Shown here: in pieces, positions 61,530-64,000 of the stretch
Layout: every line of letters starts with the position of its first letter
How positions within the stretch are numbered: position 1 is the stretch's first letter
Assembly: GCF_042678305.1 (NCBI RefSeq)
Contig: NZ_JBHUDT010000001.1
DNA length: 64,000 nt
Source: Gelatiniphilus marinus
GTDB taxonomy: Bacteria > Bacteroidota > Bacteroidia > Flavobacteriales > Flavobacteriaceae
Strand: one strand, 5' to 3'
Program-made: the position numbers and the translations under genes
The notes under the pieces: generated by a model
What the model was told of the DNA's origin: nothing
The model's input: only the letters and a program-made list of their open reading frames with translations
The model's database searches: none

Positions 61530-64000
61530 CTAATGTTTTTGCTTTGTTGGCCATAGTAAACTAAACACATAGCCAAAAACAAAACAAGAGGCAACACCAA
61601 AAAAGGAGTACATTAAAAAGCTAATATCTGTAAACACACTAATATACCAAATTAAAATGGCGCTAACCAATAAACCTAATAGGGTACCTTTGGCGTTGGC
61701 TTTTTTTGTAAGCATTCCTAAAAGGAACATACCGCCCAAACCTCCTGTAAAAAGGCCTAAAAAACGATAGAATTGATCCCAAAGCGATTTAATGTTTGAG
61801 CTTGCCATCCAAAGGGCCAACAATACACCAAGAACACCTGTTAGCATGGTAACAAACCTAGCGATTCGCAATAGTTTTACATCGGAAACCTGAGGTTTAA
61901 AATGCGAATGGAAATCGTTGCAATAAGCCGTTGAAACCGAGTTTAAGCTACTACTAATACTAGACATAGCCGCAGAAAAAATACCGGCAACCAACAGGCC
62001 AGAAACCCCTATGGGCAACTCGCGCACTATATACCACGGAAAAATGGAATCGTTATTGGAAATTGCCGGAGATAGTGCGTTGGGCATTTCAGAATAAAAT
62101 ATAAACAAAAGCGTTCCTAAACCGAAAAATATAATGGTTGCAGGCAACGTTAATACGGCATTGGTATAAAGGGTTTTTTGAGAATCTTTTACACTAGAGC
62201 TTGTTAAAAAACGCTGTACAATAGTTTGGTCTGTACCTTGGGTAACCATTGCAGAGGCAAGACCTCCAATAAAAACGACCCAAAACGTAGATTCGGTAAA
62301 GTTAAGTTCCATATTTGTAATATTAAACTTATCTCTTTCTGAAGCATAAGTAATCATATCGACAAATGAAGTTTCGGTGTGTGTCATAATCCAGACTACG
62401 GCCAAAATACTTCCACCAAGAAGCACTATAACTTGCATAACGTCTGTCCAGATTACAGCTTCAATCCCTCCAAAAGTGGTATAAAATATACACAGCACGC
62501 CCATAATCAGAATACTGGTTTCAACAGGAATTCCCGTTACTATTGAAATGGCCAACGAGGGCAACAACAAAACAATACCAATTCTTCCTAATTGAAATAG
62601 TATAAAAGACAAACTTCCGAATGCGCGAGCGGTATAATTAAAACGGTCTTCTAGATATTCGTAAGCCGTTTTTATTTTTAGTTTATTAAAAAACGGAATA
62701 AAAATAAATGCGATAACTGGCGTTATTAAAATGGCTGTAATGTTTAGAAAAAAGAAAGACCAGTCGGTTATAAAAGCCTTTGCTGGAATTGCCATAAAGG
62801 TTATGGCACTTAACAGCGTACCAAAAACACTTAAACCAGAAGCCCACCAAGGTATGCGTCCGCCACCGGTAAAATAATCGGCTGTAGATTTCTGCTTGCG
62901 GGCAAAATAAAGCCCTATTAAAACCGATACTAAAAGATACAAAGCCAGCACGCTATAATTTAAAACCCCAAAAGGATGGGCAGCATCGGCAATTTTAAAG
63001 CTTTGAACTTTGGGCGTTCGGATGCCCGGTGATACCTCGCCCGAAACAATGTAGAAATTATCATTGTTTTTAAATGATAAAGCCGTTACAGGGATTTTTG
63101 TAGAAAGCGTATCATAAACAAACCACTTTTTTGTGATGGAATTATAGGCCAAAATATCTTTTGAAAAACCGGGGTGGTTATTTAAAATCTCATTTCTTCT
63201 TTCAACTAATAAAGACTTTACAGAATCATTTTGCACCGTTCGCATTTTTAGTCCAATGTGTTCCAACTCATCAAAAAGCACCTCATCGCTTCCGCCATAA
63301 ACCATAATATGCATGGAGCCCATGGTTTCTGCCGAAGCGCCCATTAACACTCTTGGTTTACCATCTATTTCAAGTTTACCTTCATCTTGCCAAGTTTCAT
63401 TCTTAAAATCGTAAGATAAATACGTGGTAAGCGTTTCAGACTTTTGTCCAGACACTTCATTCCTTCCGCCAATAACAAATAACTTTTTATTGGTTTGGGT
63501 TTCTTGGGTTGCTATAGCATGTAACGCTCTTGGTGGCCCAGGAAAATCGGTTAATTTCTCCCAACGCTCTGGTTTTTTTAAGTTTAATCTGTAAAATGAA
63601 TTGGTACTCTGCTTCGTATTTTTACCGCCTACTACATATACATAATCGTTGCTTACAACGGCAGCCGAAAACGCCAGTGGTTCTGGCAGTACTGGGTATT
63701 CAGAAATACTTACTTCTTTTGTTGAGGCATTATAGGCCAAAAGCAAAACCTTATCGGTTACGGTATCTTCGTTATTCCCGCCAATGCACAAAATGCCTTC
63801 ATCAATGGTTATTGAGGCCGAATAACCAAGCGGAATTGGCAACTGTGTTTTTGATAATCGCCATTGGTCGTTTTCAAAAATATAGACGTTTTTGGTCCAT
63901 ACTTTTGCCCCCCCTTCCCAGGGTAATGATTCCGGAAAATTGGCGCCGCCTGCTGCAATAAGAACACCGTTGTGCTCACCACCAAGCATACCCGCATAAC
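61530..64000 (-). CDS. Kelch (NanM-like) mutarotase-type propeller fused to a sodium:solute symporter, 5' end cut
   Basis: The frame is open to the right window edge, so the start lies outside; 823 residues are visible. The first about 340 form a Kelch propeller of the sialic-acid mutarotase type (LIAAGGANFPES, LCIGGNNEDT, VYVVGGKNT, FVIGGRNEVSG). The rest is an SSS-family transporter with about 13 helices: ARKQKSTADYFTGGGRIPWW, SVFGTLLSAITFMAIPAKAF, QGTDQTIVQRFLTSSSVKDS, FSAAMSSISSSLNSVSTAY. Such fusions in flavobacteria suggest coupled anomerisation and uptake of an acidic or amino sugar. Substrate not certain; genes beyond the edge would help. Confidence 0.9.
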   Translation of the reverse strand, partial: YAGMLGGEHNGVLIAAGGANFPESLPWEGGAKVWTKNVYIFENDQWRLSKTQLPIPLGYSASITIDEGILCIGGNNEDTVTDKVLLLAYNASTKEVSISEYPVLPEPLAFSAAVVSNDYVYVVGGKNTKQSTNSFYRLNLKKPERWEKLTDFPGPPRALHAIATQETQTNKKLFVIGGRNEVSGQKSETLTTYLSYDFKNETWQDEGKLEIDGKPRVLMGASAETMGSMHIMVYGGSDEVLFDELEHIGLKMRTVQNDSVKSLLVERRNEILNNHPGFSKDILAYNSITKKWFVYDTLSTKIPVTALSFKNNDNFYIVSGEVSPGIRTPKVQSFKIADAAHPFGVLNYSVLALYLLVSVLIGLYFARKQKSTADYFTGGGRIPWWASGLSVFGTLLSAITFMAIPAKAFITDWSFFFLNITAILITPVIAFIFIPFFNKLKIKTAYEYLEDRFNYTARAFGSLSFILFQLGRIGIVLLLPSLAISIVTGIPVETSILIMGVLCIFYTTFGGIEAVIWTDVMQVIVLLGGSILAVVWIMTHTETSFVDMITYASERDKFNITNMELNFTESTFWVVFIGGLASAMVTQGTDQTIVQRFLTSSSVKDSQKTLYTNAVLTLPATIIFFGLGTLLFIFYSEMPNALSPAISNNDSIFPWYIVRELPIGVSGLLVAGIFSAAMSSISSSLNSVSTAYCNDFHSHFKPQVSDVKLLRIARFVTMLTGVLGVLLALWMASSNIKSLWDQFYRFLGLFTGGLGGMFLLGMLTKKANAKGTLLGLLVSAILIWYISVFTDISFLMYSFFGVASCFVFGYVFSLLWPTKQKH

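Overview
The window reads as chromosomal DNA of a marine-type member of Flavobacteriaceae (Bacteroidota). Signs of this are low GC, TAnnTTTG-type promoter boxes, an orphan type IX secretion (T9SS) sorting tail, a Bat-type protein, a ricin/Kelch secreted pair, a GH109-type oxidoreductase and typical flavobacterial housekeeping genes (uvrA, nth, bcp, an ECF sigma factor). I saw no rRNA, tRNA, CRISPR array, transposase or integrase.

Region 1 (1-18690) is a cell-envelope or exopolysaccharide-type biosynthetic locus. A forward operon carries seven back-to-back paralogous GNAT/Fem-like (CelD/BcsL fold) transferases, a more distant GNAT-like protein, a stand-alone amino-acid adenylation enzyme, a discrete carrier protein, a small initiating phosphoglycosyl transferase, a DegT-fold PLP protein and a further GNAT/Fem paralogue. 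Facing it on the minus strand are a second type of FemAB-like protein, a HAD phosphatase, an ATP-grasp ligase, an SGNH (AlgX/DltD-like) membrane protein and an MBOAT acyltransferase. Adenylation enzyme + carrier + MBOAT + SGNH is the logic of the Dlt system. The Fem-like array could attach amino acids or acyl groups to a lipid-linked sugar. This is the first of two candidates for an undescribed system.

Region 2 (18969-28197) is mostly conserved single genes: a JmjC/cupin-like protein, an M14 carboxypeptidase with an Lrp/AsnC regulator, an XRE regulator with a candidate operator shared with the peptidase promoter, a metallo-beta-lactamase-fold hydrolase, bcp, a cysteine-free endonuclease III, and an AraC regulator that keeps a worn-down kinase ATPase domain.

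Region 3 (28379-32554) is accessory: a 46-residue membrane peptide, a Kelch lipoprotein, a six-repeat ricin-type protein fused to a likely cysteine peptidase, and a DUF4160/DUF2442 pair flanked by an att-like duplication of the 3' end of a 48-residue gene that lies downstream of an ECF sigma factor.

Region 4 (32612-49344) holds the sigma factor, uvrA, a mosaic of intergenic repeats, DUF3667 and GH109-like proteins, a TIGR02757 protein, an M61 peptidase, a glycosyltransferase, a DUF1080 protein, a BatA-type membrane protein, a dihydroorotase-like protein lacking the metal-binding HxH, and an esterase.

Region 5 (49406-60186) is a seven-gene minus-strand operon headed by a 1790-residue protein that joins two alpha/beta-hydrolase modules, a CHAT (caspase-like) protease with an intact His-Cys dyad, and a helical TPR-like tail. 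It is followed by a peptidoglycan-binding protein without signal peptide, a lipoprotein, an FAD-linked oxidase, a membrane coiled-coil protein, a CsgG/FlgO-like secreted protein and a lipoprotein. This is the second candidate for an undescribed system.

The right edge holds an orphan T9SS sorting domain and a Kelch + sodium:solute symporter fusion cut by the window.
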